Source: QHWK01 sp035315685 (GTDB taxonomy: Bacteria > Acidobacteriota > Vicinamibacteria > Vicinamibacterales > CAVVIG01). From it: DNA of 17,438 nt. Below the pieces are notes generated by a model, which worked only from the letters and a program-made list of their open reading frames with translations, was not told the origin of the DNA and did not search any database. The stretch is from assembly GCA_035315685.1 (NCBI GenBank), contig DATFXR010000127.1, forward strand, positions 1 through 17,438. The letters run 5' to 3'. The position numbers were made by a program, and so were the translations under genes. Positions 1 to 6,839 of this stretch are shown here, in pieces (within the stretch, counting starts at the first letter, position 1; each line of letters opens with the position of its first letter).

Positions 1-489
1 TGCCTGATGCTCGCGTCGCGGCCTGCGTTCGCGCAGCCCGCCGGCGCCTACCTGACGACGTTGAGTGCGAATATCGACGTCGCGTACCACGAGACGCGTC
101 TCGACAGCAGCGCCGGCGCGCACGTGGACGTCGCGGGCACGGTCAAACGCGACCTACCGATGGTCGAAATCGTCGGCGAGGCAGGCTTCAATCACTTCTC
201 CAATGCGACCGTCGCGTCGATTCTCGGCGGTGCGCGCGTCCGCATTCCGGTCGCGGACAACCGCTTTCTCCCGTTCGCCGCTGCGCTGCTCGGCCTGTAT
301 CACTGCAGCGTGTGCAACGAGAACGACCTCGCACTGCAGGCAGGAGGCGGCGTCGATTTCCGGGTGCCTCACCGCAACGCGTTCAGGCTGCGCGCCCAGC
401 TCGACTTCCGGCACGTGTTCGCGGCGCGGGCAGGCTTCGACGCGCTGCGTCTGTCGGGAGGGATCGTGCTCCCCTTGAGCGGGCGGTGA
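1..489 (+). CDS. Outer-membrane beta-barrel-like protein, 5' end missing
   Basis: The frame is open to the left edge and the first visible residues (CLMLASRPAFAQPAG) look like the end of a signal peptide with a cleavage site after AFA, so the true start lies outside the window. The rest, about 145 residues, alternates polar and hydrophobic residues in short strands rich in Gly and aromatic residues (GGARVRIPV, FLPFAAALLGLYHC, LALQAGGGVDFRV, FRLRAQLDFRHVF, LRLSGGIVLPL). This is the usual look of a small 8-stranded outer-membrane barrel. Two cysteines close together (CSVC) could form a periplasmic or loop disulfide. The specific role is unknown. Confidence is good for export and barrel character, low for any function. 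Confidence 0.6.
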   Translation, partial: CLMLASRPAFAQPAGAYLTTLSANIDVAYHETRLDSSAGAHVDVAGTVKRDLPMVEIVGEAGFNHFSNATVASILGGARVRIPVADNRFLPFAAALLGLYHCSVCNENDLALQAGGGVDFRVPHRNAFRLRAQLDFRHVFAARAGFDALRLSGGIVLPLSGR

Positions 490-558
490 GCGTCATCGCT
501 CGGACGATCGCGACGCCCAATCACTTGACATGATTCTCGAGACAGGTGATCGTGCGGC

Positions 559-1038
559 GTGCCCCGGCGTACACCGAAGCGTGGAACTGCGCAGCGCTCG
601 AGCCGCAATCAGGTGAGGACCGGCGCCCGCACCCGGCCCAGGTCGTTGCCGGGTGCGCGGAAAGACGACGGCACCCAACTCAGGCGTCTCCGGCGTTTGT
701 GTCTGTCGATCCCGGGAGCGGTGGAGAAAGTCTCTCACGGCGAGCCGACGTTCTTCACACCCAGGCGCGTCTTCGCGATGTTCGCCAACAATCACCACGA
801 CGATGGCCACGTGGCCGCCTGGTTGCCTGCGGGTCCCGGCGTGCAGGACGCCCTCATCGATGAAGCGCCGCAGGTGTATTTCCGGCCTCCCTACGTCGGT
901 CCAGCCGGCTGGATCGGTGTAGAGTTGTCAAGAGTCGACGACGATCAGCTGGGCTCGTTGATCCGCGAGGCATTCCAGCTGATCGTGACGAAAGCTCGTG
1001 AGGCTGGATCCCGGAATGCGCCGAGACGGCGTGGTTGA
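559..1038 (+). CDS. MmcQ/YjbR-family (DUF419-like) protein
   Basis: The core from about residue 43 on (RRLCLSIPGAVEKVSHGEPTF, then FAMFANNHHDDGHVAAWLP, YFRPPYVGPAGWIGVEL, and a C-terminal helix LIREAFQLIVTKAREAG) matches the MmcQ/YjbR pattern: a small alpha/beta CyaY-like DNA-binding fold of about 115 residues whose function is poorly known. The start is uncertain. The GTG used here gives 159 residues, but the first 40 residues are Arg-rich and unlike the family. In-frame GTG at 613 or TTG at 646 would give a length nearer the family norm, and none has a convincing ribosome binding site. The next gene (AraC-type) starts 55 bases downstream on the same strand, so the two may be co-transcribed. 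Confidence 0.7.
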   Translation: MPRRTPKRGTAQRSSRNQVRTGARTRPRSLPGARKDDGTQLRRLRRLCLSIPGAVEKVSHGEPTFFTPRRVFAMFANNHHDDGHVAAWLPAGPGVQDALIDEAPQVYFRPPYVGPAGWIGVELSRVDDDQLGSLIREAFQLIVTKAREAGSRNAPRRRG

Positions 1039-1093
1039 ACGGCCGACGCCCGGTCAGAACGTGTTGCGCGTCTCGCCGCAAGCAGGGCGCGGC

Positions 1094-1567
1094 ATGAGCC
1101 GATCGCTGGAAGCGCGCAACCGTCGGATGCTCCGGGCGAGGGATGCGATGGACCGCACATTTGCGGAAGCACTGTGCATTCGACGCCTCGCCGGGATTGC
1201 GAACGTATCCGAGGCGCACTTCATCCGCATCTTTCGCGCGACGTTCGGCGAGACGCCACACCGCTATCTGCAACGTCGGCGCGTCGAGCGCGCGATGTTC
1301 TTCCTCCGCTCGACCAATCGCAGCGTCACGGACATCTGCTTCGACGTCGGCTTCAACAGCCTGGGCACATTCAGCCGCACATTCCAGACCATCGTGGCCG
1401 AATCGCCGACCACTTTCCGCGGGCGCGGGCGCATGCCGGCCGTCCCGACCTGCTTCATGATGGCGTGGGCACGACCGGGCAGTTTCGGAGTGGCGCGCGC
1501 GTCCGACCGCGTCAGTTCCCCTTCGGCGCCTGCGAGCGCGCCGTCGACGGCGGAACCTTCCCCTTGA
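1094..1567 (+). CDS. AraC-type helix-turn-helix transcriptional regulator (DNA-binding domain only)
   Basis: The 157-residue protein is essentially a lone AraC DNA-binding domain. The first helix-turn-helix lies about residues 27-50 (LAGIANVSEAHFIRIFRATFG), followed by the linker HRYLQRRRVERAMFFL. The second lies about 77-100, with the family signature ICFDVGFNSLGTFSRTFQ. No N-terminal sensor domain is present, so any ligand sensing would have to come from elsewhere. I chose the ATG at 1094 over an in-frame GTG at 998 because the extra residues are not domain-like and a purine-rich AGGG lies just upstream. The last 50 or so residues are low-complexity Ser/Ala/Pro and overlap the 3' end of the convergent DinB-like gene by 56 bases. 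It may regulate the neighbouring small genes (inference). Confidence 0.8.
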   Translation: MSRSLEARNRRMLRARDAMDRTFAEALCIRRLAGIANVSEAHFIRIFRATFGETPHRYLQRRRVERAMFFLRSTNRSVTDICFDVGFNSLGTFSRTFQTIVAESPTTFRGRGRMPAVPTCFMMAWARPGSFGVARASDRVSSPSAPASAPSTAEPSP

Positions 1568-2099
1568 GTCGAAGGTAGACCACGATGTTGCCGTAGTGCT
1601 CGTTGTTGTGGGTGGTGTTGAACATCAGCACCGCGCCGCGGCTCGTCGCCGTCTTCGGGTTCATCCCGGGAAAGCCGTTCAGCGTCACCGCCTCGTTGAA
1701 ACCGGCGTCGGTCGTCGATTGGTAGACGTCGTCGCAAAACGCCAGCGCATCGGTCAGCCCTTTGATCAGAGCCGCCTTGTCGGCCACGCGCTCGAAATTC
1801 GTCGTCGCCGGCATCGCAACACCTTTGGCCTGCGAGCAGAAGAAGAAATTCGCGTTGACGAGGTGGCCGACGAGTTGGGCGAAGCTGCGGACGTCCGGCG
1901 TCGGCTTGAAGCCGAAGTCCTCGGCCGGCATCGCGTCGGCCGCCTCGGCGATGTCGCGCCGAATCGTCGCGTGCATCGCCTTCGCCGAGGCGGCCAGTGA
2001 CGGCGACAGTGCTTTGTCGAATCCGCCGTCCGACGTCTGCGCGTAGGCAGCGGCGCACAGCGCGTGGAGCGCGATCACGACAGCGAGAGCGTGGCGCAT
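1512..2099 (-). CDS. Secreted DinB-family protein
   Basis: The 195-residue product starts with a clear signal peptide (MRHALAVVIALHALCAAAYA, cleavage before QTS) and continues as a DinB-like four-helix bundle. Candidate metal ligands are His79 (in LVGHLVNANFF) and His164 and His168 (in NTTHNNEHYGN), spaced as in the His triad of DinB/YfiT proteins. The C-terminal NIVVYLRLKGKVPPS is also typical. Family members are metal-dependent enzymes or thiol-transferase relatives, but the reaction here is unknown; export is found in acidobacterial members. The start is the second of two in-frame ATGs: the AGGAGGG site touches the first ATG (at 2108) but sits 9 bases before this one. The 3' end overlaps the convergent AraC-type gene. 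Confidence 0.82.
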   Translation of the reverse strand: MRHALAVVIALHALCAAAYAQTSDGGFDKALSPSLAASAKAMHATIRRDIAEAADAMPAEDFGFKPTPDVRSFAQLVGHLVNANFFFCSQAKGVAMPATTNFERVADKAALIKGLTDALAFCDDVYQSTTDAGFNEAVTLNGFPGMNPKTATSRGAVLMFNTTHNNEHYGNIVVYLRLKGKVPPSTARSQAPKGN

Positions 2100-2108
2100 G
2101 TGAGTCAT

Positions 2109-2115
2109 CCCTCCT
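2109..2115 (-). promoter_or_regulatory. Ribosome binding site deciding the DinB-like start
   Basis: On the minus strand this reads AGGAGGG. It ends directly against an ATG at 2108 (zero spacing, unusable) and lies 9 bases before the in-frame ATG at 2099, which is therefore the likely start. Confidence 0.7.
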
Positions 2116-2227
2116 GTCGAAGTCTCCTGAAGAAGGCGGTCGTCGTCAAGGCAGCATTCACGAGGTCGCGGAGCAGTTTTGGAGAAGCGCGCTCGTCCGA
2201 GGGCACGTTAGAGTAGCTCCCGAATCG

Positions 2228-2234
2228 AGAGGAG
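2228..2234 (+). promoter_or_regulatory. Ribosome binding site of the VOC protein
   Basis: The purine run AGAGGAG lies 8 bases before the ATG at 2243. It supports that start over the longer open frame upstream, which would run back-to-front through the DinB-like gene. Confidence 0.65.
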
Positions 2235-2242
2235 CGACTCAC

Positions 2243-2659
2243 ATGCTGAACGCCATCACCATCTCGCACGTCTTCGTCGCCGATCAGGACAAAGCGCTGG
2301 ACTTCTACGTCGGCAAGCTCGGCCTGGAGGTCAGCAGCGATCAGGATCTCGGATTCATGCGCTGGCTGACCGTTCGCGTGCCGGGACAGCCGGGACGCGA
2401 CATCCTGCTCGAGAGACCGGGTCCACCGTCGATGGACGATGCGACCGGACGGCAAGTCCGCGAGCTCGTTGCGAAGGGCGCATCGGGTTTCACGGTCGGC
2501 TTCACGACGAACGACTGCAGAAAGACCTATCAGACGCTGCTCGCCAAGGGCGTCGAGTTCACTCAGGAACCTGTGGAGCAGCCCTACGGCATCGACGTCG
2601 GGCTGCGCGATCCATTCGGCAACCACATTCGAATCGTGCAGCCGAAGGTCGGATCGTAA
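2243..2659 (+). CDS. VOC-family (glyoxalase/dioxygenase fold) protein
   Basis: The 138-residue protein has the vicinal-oxygen-chelate fold in one copy of paired beta-alpha-beta-beta-beta modules. Module 1 starts ITISHVFVADQDKALDFYVGKLGLEV and includes WLTVRVPG...ILLE. Module 2 includes KTYQTLLAKGVEF and ends with the hallmark VGLRDPFGNHIRIVQP. His9 and Glu57 are plausible metal ligands by position. Such proteins range from glyoxalase I and fosfomycin-type resistance enzymes to ring-cleaving dioxygenases and non-enzymatic binders, and nothing here decides between them. A good ribosome binding site supports the start. It stands alone: the DinB-like gene diverges from it and a repeat-containing gap follows. 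Confidence 0.85.
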   Translation: MLNAITISHVFVADQDKALDFYVGKLGLEVSSDQDLGFMRWLTVRVPGQPGRDILLERPGPPSMDDATGRQVRELVAKGASGFTVGFTTNDCRKTYQTLLAKGVEFTQEPVEQPYGIDVGLRDPFGNHIRIVQPKVGS

Positions 2660-2731
2660 GTCAATCCGAAACCGCTGCCACCAGGGTAATGGCACGTACG
2701 CAGCGGATCCGCCGCTGGTCACGACAGTGCC

Positions 2732-2827
2732 GCCACGAAGAAACGAAGAAGAATCGGGCTCCGGGGCCACGAAGGCACGAAAACACGAAGAACAAGATTG
2801 ATCTTCGTGCCTTCGTGCTTTCGTGGC
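2732..2827. repeat. CACGAAG-type palindromic intergenic repeat
   Basis: Two 26-base arms, 2766-2791 and 2802-2827, are inverted copies of each other with three mismatches and a 10-base loop. Each arm is built from a degenerate 8-9-base unit (CCACGAAG, GCACGAAA, ACACGAAG). A partial third copy (2732-2751) precedes the left arm. Repeats of this CACGAAG composition are scattered through intergenic regions of many environmental bacteria (from memory). Transcribed, it would form a long hairpin and could act as a terminator or mRNA-stabilising element after the VOC gene. Confidence 0.75.
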
Positions 2828-2973
2828 GACCCTTGGGAAATTCACCTGGTGGTCCATTTTCGGAACCCCGGCCATTCGAAAACCTCATTCATGCGGAGGG
2901 TCCGCGCCACCTTTTGCGGGTAAGATTCGGCTGAACCCCGACGCGACCCCATCGCTGCGCTCAGTGCCGACAG
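2828..2973. other. Intergenic leader before the propeller gene
   Basis: Together with the repeat, this forms a gap of over 300 bases between genes. I see no gene and no clear promoter; the sequence directly before the ATG at 2974 lacks a strong ribosome binding site. Confidence 0.4.
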
Positions 2974-5220
2974 ATGGCGCACTCTCGACCCGCCTCGACA
3001 CCAGGTGACGACGTTCCGGCGCCGCTTGTGCGGGCGGAGCTCGATCGCCTCCTCGCCAGCGAGTTGTTCGCGCGGTCTCCGCGCCTGTCATCGTTCCTGA
3101 AATTCATCGTCGAGAAGACGCTCGCCGGCGAGGGCGAGTCGCTGAAAGAACACGTGATCGCGGTCGAGCTGTACGGGAAAGCAGCGGACTTCAACACGGC
3201 CGAGGATCCGATCGTGCGCATCGACGCGCGGCGTCTTCGCGACAAGCTCCGCGAGTACTACGCCGGCCCGCGTGATGCGGCCATCGTCATCTCGGTGCCC
3301 AAGGGCAGCTACACGCCCGTGTTTGACACCAGTGCCGCAGCCAGCGTCGTCCAGCTCTCAGCGGATGGATCTACCGTCGCCGATTCAGCGGCGGTCGCGG
3401 CGCCGGTCGTCGCGCCTTTGCCTGCGGCGTCGGTGGAGTCCATCCCTCGCTGGTGGTTGATCGCAGGAACCGCGCTCGGCATGGTGATCGTCGGCTTGCT
3501 GTGGCTCGTAGTTTCGCAAGTCAATGATCGGTCCGAGCCGGCGCGCCTCTTGACAGTCACAGCACTACCGGGTAGCGAGGAGGATCCGTCGCTGTCGCCG
3601 GACGGTCGATTCGTCGTTTTCTCCTGGACCGGTCCACCGCCTAGCACGAAGAGCGACATTTGGATCAAGTCGGTCGACGGCGAGGCCATGAGGAACCTGA
3701 CCAACACGCTGGACATCGACGAAAAATGGCCGCAATGGTCGCCGGATGGTCAATGGATCGCGTTTTCGCGGTCGCCCAAAGACAGACCGGTTGTCGTGAA
3801 GGTGTCGCCGCTCGGCGGGCCCGAACAAACGATTGCGGAACACGCCTATGAAGCGGCGTGGACGCCTGACACCCGGGGCCTCGTGATGCATTGGGAGGAG
3901 CCCGGCCATCCGTTTGCGATCATCCATCAAGTGCTCGAGACCGGCACGCGGCGACAGTTGACGCGGCCTCCCGTCGGTTTCTCGGATATATTCCCGCGCG
4001 TCTCGCCGGATGGAACGACGCTGGCATTTGTGCGATCGGGCGGCGGACGATCGGCGGTCTTTCTCGTACCGATGGCCGGAGGCGAACCGGCACTGTTCGG
4101 TGAATGGAGCGGTGGCGTCGTCGGCGGGATCGAATGGATGCCGGACGGCCGCGAGTTGCTCGTGACGAGGCCAGCGTCGGCCGGCAGGCGCCTGATGCGT
4201 GTACCGGTTCATGCGCGCCGGCCCGAAGTGCCGGTCCCAGGCTTTCCGTACGAATCGGTGGGCCCATCGATATCGCGTGTAGGTACGGGCTCGGGCTATC
4301 GCCTTGCGGTCGCCAGCGGCCAGCCGGACGTCGGCCTGCGTCTCGTCGATCTCGGGGCGCCGCGTGAGGGCACGACGATTACGGCCGACGCGCCCTTTTG
4401 CGATGCGACGCGCGCGGATGCGCCGGGTCGGTTTTCACCCGACGGCAGCCAGGTCGCATTCACGTCGAACCGCAGCGGTGCCTGGCAAGTCTGGGTGGCC
4501 AGGCGGGATGGATCGGACTTGCGGCCTGTTACCGGGCTCCAGGATGCGGCCGTGAGCCTGGGCTCATGGTCTCCGGATGGCCATTCGCTGACCTTCGACG
4601 CGACGACTGGCGATCGGACGGACGTCTACATCGTCGCGCTGAATGCCGGAACGGTGACCCGCTTGACCGACGGAACGGCAAACGCGACGGATCCTGAGTG
4701 GTCGCGGGATGGTCGGTGGATCTATTTCTCGTCCAACCAGTCAGGTGAGCCGACGATTTGGAGGGTTGCCGCGACCGGCGGCGGCCTCACGCAGTTGACC
4801 ACCGACATCGGTTTCGATCCGCACCAGTCGCCGGACGGACGCAGTCTCTATTTCATCGGCCAGCCGAGGTTCCATGGCCTCGATGGCCGGACCGCGCTCA
4901 TGCGCGTGTCGGTGGACGGCGGGCCTGCGGAGGTCGTCGACGTCACGGTCATGCCTGGCGCCTGGGACGTCACGGACACTGGAATCGTCTACGTTGCCGA
5001 CCGGATCGATGCCATCGCTGCCGGAAAGCGCGGTGCGAACACCCTCGAGGCGTACGACTTCAAGGACCACCGCATTCGCACGATCGGGCAGCTCGCGTTC
5101 GTCGTCGGCCCGTTCGCGTCGAGCCGTTTCCTCACCGTCTCGCGCGACGGCCGGTGGGCGCTCGCCAGCCACATCGATCGCTGGGAGCGTGACATCCTCG
5201 TCCTCGACGGGTTCCGGTGA
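2974..5220 (+). CDS. Membrane-anchored winged-helix-like domain plus PD40/TolB-type beta-propeller protein
   Basis: The 748-residue protein has three parts. Residues about 18-118 form the conserved module found at the N-terminus of many acidobacterial TPR, cyclase and PD40 proteins (RSPRLSSFLKFIVEKTL, LKEHVIAVELYG, EDPIVRIDARRLRDKLREYY, VPKGSYTPVF), often described as winged-helix or OmpR-like. Residues about 160-182 are a single membrane helix (WWLIAGTALGMVIVGLLWLVV). The rest is a propeller with at least seven PD40 repeats of the form SPDGxxxxF: EDPSLSPDGRFVVF, PQWSPDGQWIAF, FPRVSPDGTTLAF, RFSPDGSQVAF, SWSPDGHSLTF, PEWSRDGRWIYF and PHQSPDGRSLYF. The topology suggests a cytoplasmic N-domain and periplasmic propeller, hence possible transmembrane signalling (inference). 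Its last 480 bases are overlapped in antisense by the metallopeptidase frame. Confidence 0.85.
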   Translation: MAHSRPASTPGDDVPAPLVRAELDRLLASELFARSPRLSSFLKFIVEKTLAGEGESLKEHVIAVELYGKAADFNTAEDPIVRIDARRLRDKLREYYAGPRDAAIVISVPKGSYTPVFDTSAAASVVQLSADGSTVADSAAVAAPVVAPLPAASVESIPRWWLIAGTALGMVIVGLLWLVVSQVNDRSEPARLLTVTALPGSEEDPSLSPDGRFVVFSWTGPPPSTKSDIWIKSVDGEAMRNLTNTLDIDEKWPQWSPDGQWIAFSRSPKDRPVVVKVSPLGGPEQTIAEHAYEAAWTPDTRGLVMHWEEPGHPFAIIHQVLETGTRRQLTRPPVGFSDIFPRVSPDGTTLAFVRSGGGRSAVFLVPMAGGEPALFGEWSGGVVGGIEWMPDGRELLVTRPASAGRRLMRVPVHARRPEVPVPGFPYESVGPSISRVGTGSGYRLAVASGQPDVGLRLVDLGAPREGTTITADAPFCDATRADAPGRFSPDGSQVAFTSNRSGAWQVWVARRDGSDLRPVTGLQDAAVSLGSWSPDGHSLTFDATTGDRTDVYIVALNAGTVTRLTDGTANATDPEWSRDGRWIYFSSNQSGEPTIWRVAATGGGLTQLTTDIGFDPHQSPDGRSLYFIGQPRFHGLDGRTALMRVSVDGGPAEVVDVTVMPGAWDVTDTGIVYVADRIDAIAAGKRGANTLEAYDFKDHRIRTIGQLAFVVGPFASSRFLTVSRDGRWALASHIDRWERDILVLDGFR

Positions 5221-5787
5221 CGCCTGCCGTCCCACGGCCGCGAGCGCTTCGTGCATGCGCACGCGATCATGGGCGAGGAACGTCAGGCGCGATTGACGGA
5301 GCGCGAGGACATCGTTCTCGTCGAGGTCCGGCTTCATGACGCCGCGCGCCGTGTGCCGCAGTCCCAGCGCATGCCCGATTTCGTGTGCGACGGCGACACC
5401 AATGATGTGACCGCGTTGGAGCGTGGAGATCGACGGGTTCGATCGGCCGATCGGTCCGAGCCGCAGGCGTCGAAGCCTCTCGTCGATGGCCGGGATGTAA
5501 ACGAACACGATTGGCAGCTGTCTGTGCGCGTCCGAGACGACACCACCACAGGCCTCGTCTCGTCCCGGTTGCGTGGCGGCCGTCAGGCGAACGTCGATCG
5601 ACAGGGTGCCGTCGGCCGGCGGCTGACATCCCGCACCGGGGCCACAGTCGTGCCACTCGATCGCAATCGAGGCCGATTCGAGCAGCGAGCTGGCCACCTG
5701 TCGTGCCAGCTCGAGATCTGCCTGTGGGACCGGCGTATGCCGAATGACATCCGCGCGCAGGACAATGGCGAGAAGCAGGGCTGCCAC
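4741..5787 (-). CDS. Secreted metzincin-like zinc metallopeptidase with antisense read-through C-terminus
   Basis: The product starts at a GTG and has a hydrophobic N-terminus (MAALLLAIVLRADVI) consistent with a signal peptide. The zinc site is HEIGHALGLRH (residues 135-145), i.e. HExxHxxGxxH, followed at once by a Met-turn-like GVM (149-151), the layout of metzincins such as matrixins. The spacing between zinc site and Met is very short, as in several small bacterial matrixin-like proteins. Four cysteines precede it (residues 48, 54, 80 among them). The recognisable protein ends near residue 189, exactly at the stop codon of the convergent propeller gene. The remaining 159 residues are charged, low in hydrophobics and lie wholly antisense to that gene, so they look like read-through rather than a domain. 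An AGGAGG lies 14 bases before the GTG, slightly far. Confidence 0.72.
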   Translation of the reverse strand: MAALLLAIVLRADVIRHTPVPQADLELARQVASSLLESASIAIEWHDCGPGAGCQPPADGTLSIDVRLTAATQPGRDEACGGVVSDAHRQLPIVFVYIPAIDERLRRLRLGPIGRSNPSISTLQRGHIIGVAVAHEIGHALGLRHTARGVMKPDLDENDVLALRQSRLTFLAHDRVRMHEALAAVGRQASPEPVEDEDVTLPAIDVAGERPPAVARDGEETARRERADDERELPDRANAVVLEVVRLEGVRTALSGSDGIDPVGNVDDSSVRDVPGARHDRDVDDLRRPAVHRHAHERGPAIEAMEPRLADEIETASVRRLVRIETDVGGQLREAAAGRGNPPNRRLT

Positions 5788-5976
5788 GCGGGCAACCGTG
5801 GCCTCCTGGCGGGGTTCGAACCAGATCTTTACCGTGCTTTACGGGGCCTCGAGTCGGACGTCGATATGCGTCGACGCGTCCATTCGTGCCAACTCTCGAG
5901 AAGAACGGTGGCTTCCACGACGGCTCAGCCATTCTGAGCGCGTACGAGCGACCGCTGCGACAATCGAGCTGGCCTC

Positions 5977-6663
5977 ATGTTTGATATGGATCCGCTCCAC
6001 CGGCAGGCGATTGTTCAAGGAGTGCTCGGCACTCTGTTCTTTGGCGTCCTCATCTTCTGGCCGGCCGGCACGTTCGGCTACTGGCAAGGCTGGCTGTTCC
6101 TTTCAGTCTTTGCCGCGTCGACCGTCGGCTTCACCGTCTATCTGGCGATCTACGACAGACCGCTGCTCGAGCGTCGGATGAAGGCCGGGCCGCAACATGA
6201 GCAAGAGTGGTCCCAGAAAATCATCGTGTCGCTGGTCTTCGTCACGTTTTTTGCGTCGATCGTCCTGCCCGCGCTCGATTACCGATACGCGTGGTCGCCG
6301 GTTGCGCCGTGGGTGTCGATTGTCGGCGCCGTGGTGATTCTGCTGTCCTTCCTGTTCATCTTCTGGGTGACCCGGGTCAACAGCTTCGCAGCGTCCAACA
6401 TCCGCGTGGAGAAGGATCAGAGAGTGATCGACACCGGTCCGTACGCGCACGTGCGTCATCCGATGTACGCCGGCGCCGTTTGGCTCTTCGTCGGAGTACC
6501 GCTCGCGCTCGGTTCGTGGTGGTCGCTCGGCCTCATCGTGCCGTTGATACCGGTGCTCGCGTGGCGGCTTCTCGACGAGGAGAAAATCCTGCAAAGAGAT
6601 TTACCCGGGTATACGGATTACATGCGCAGGGTACGCTTCCGCCTGGTGCCGTTCGTCTGGTAG
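5977..6663 (+). CDS. Isoprenylcysteine carboxyl methyltransferase (ICMT)/PEMT-like membrane methyltransferase
   Basis: The 228-residue protein has about five membrane segments (residues about 14-32, 37-57, 82-100, 112-132 and 165-198). It carries the C-terminal signature of the ICMT/NnrU/phospholipid methyltransferase group: a TGPYAHVRHPMYAG motif (153-166) followed by a membrane pair and the acidic EEKILQRDLPGYTDYMRRVRF region, ending LVPFVW. In this family these residues bind S-adenosylmethionine at the membrane face. The bacterial members' substrates are mostly unknown and prenylated proteins are not expected here, so lipid or small-molecule methylation is more likely (inference). It diverges from the metallopeptidase across a 189-base gap and is convergent with the OPT transporter. 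Confidence 0.85.
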   Translation: MFDMDPLHRQAIVQGVLGTLFFGVLIFWPAGTFGYWQGWLFLSVFAASTVGFTVYLAIYDRPLLERRMKAGPQHEQEWSQKIIVSLVFVTFFASIVLPALDYRYAWSPVAPWVSIVGAVVILLSFLFIFWVTRVNSFAASNIRVEKDQRVIDTGPYAHVRHPMYAGAVWLFVGVPLALGSWWSLGLIVPLIPVLAWRLLDEEKILQRDLPGYTDYMRRVRFRLVPFVW

Positions 6664-6673
6664 AGGCGCACGC

Positions 6674-6749
6674 TCGCGTTCGAGGTCGATGTCGGGATCG
6701 ATCTTGTGCGTGACGCGTCGGTGCGCTGGTCGCGCTCGAAGCCGATGTC
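6674..6749. repeat. Imperfect tandem duplication in a convergent gap, possible coding relic
   Basis: Bases 6674-6693 and 6730-6749 are a 20-base direct repeat with three mismatches, all transitions. Each copy is followed by GTGCGTG, directly in the second copy and after 12 extra bases in the first. On the minus strand the two copies read DIDLERE and DIGFERD, with the changes mostly at third codon positions, but in different frames relative to each other. No intact gene is present between 6664 and 6839. Confidence 0.45.
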
Positions 6750-6839
6750 GTGCGTGGCGGCTCCGGCCCGCAGCGTGATGTGTCGTCCTGTACGAGCTGA
6801 TGCGAGAATATCAAGTGCTGAGCGAGCGCGGACGATGAC

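Noticed and set aside
525..553. A perfect TTGACA (525-530) before the MmcQ/YjbR-like gene
   Set aside because: The position expected for a -10 box reads GATCGT, which does not resemble TATAAT; a single hexamer is not enough.
2732..2827. Clustered CACGAAG units considered as a CRISPR array
   Set aside because: Units are 8-9 bases, adjacent and without unique spacers, and they form one palindrome; no cas gene is present.
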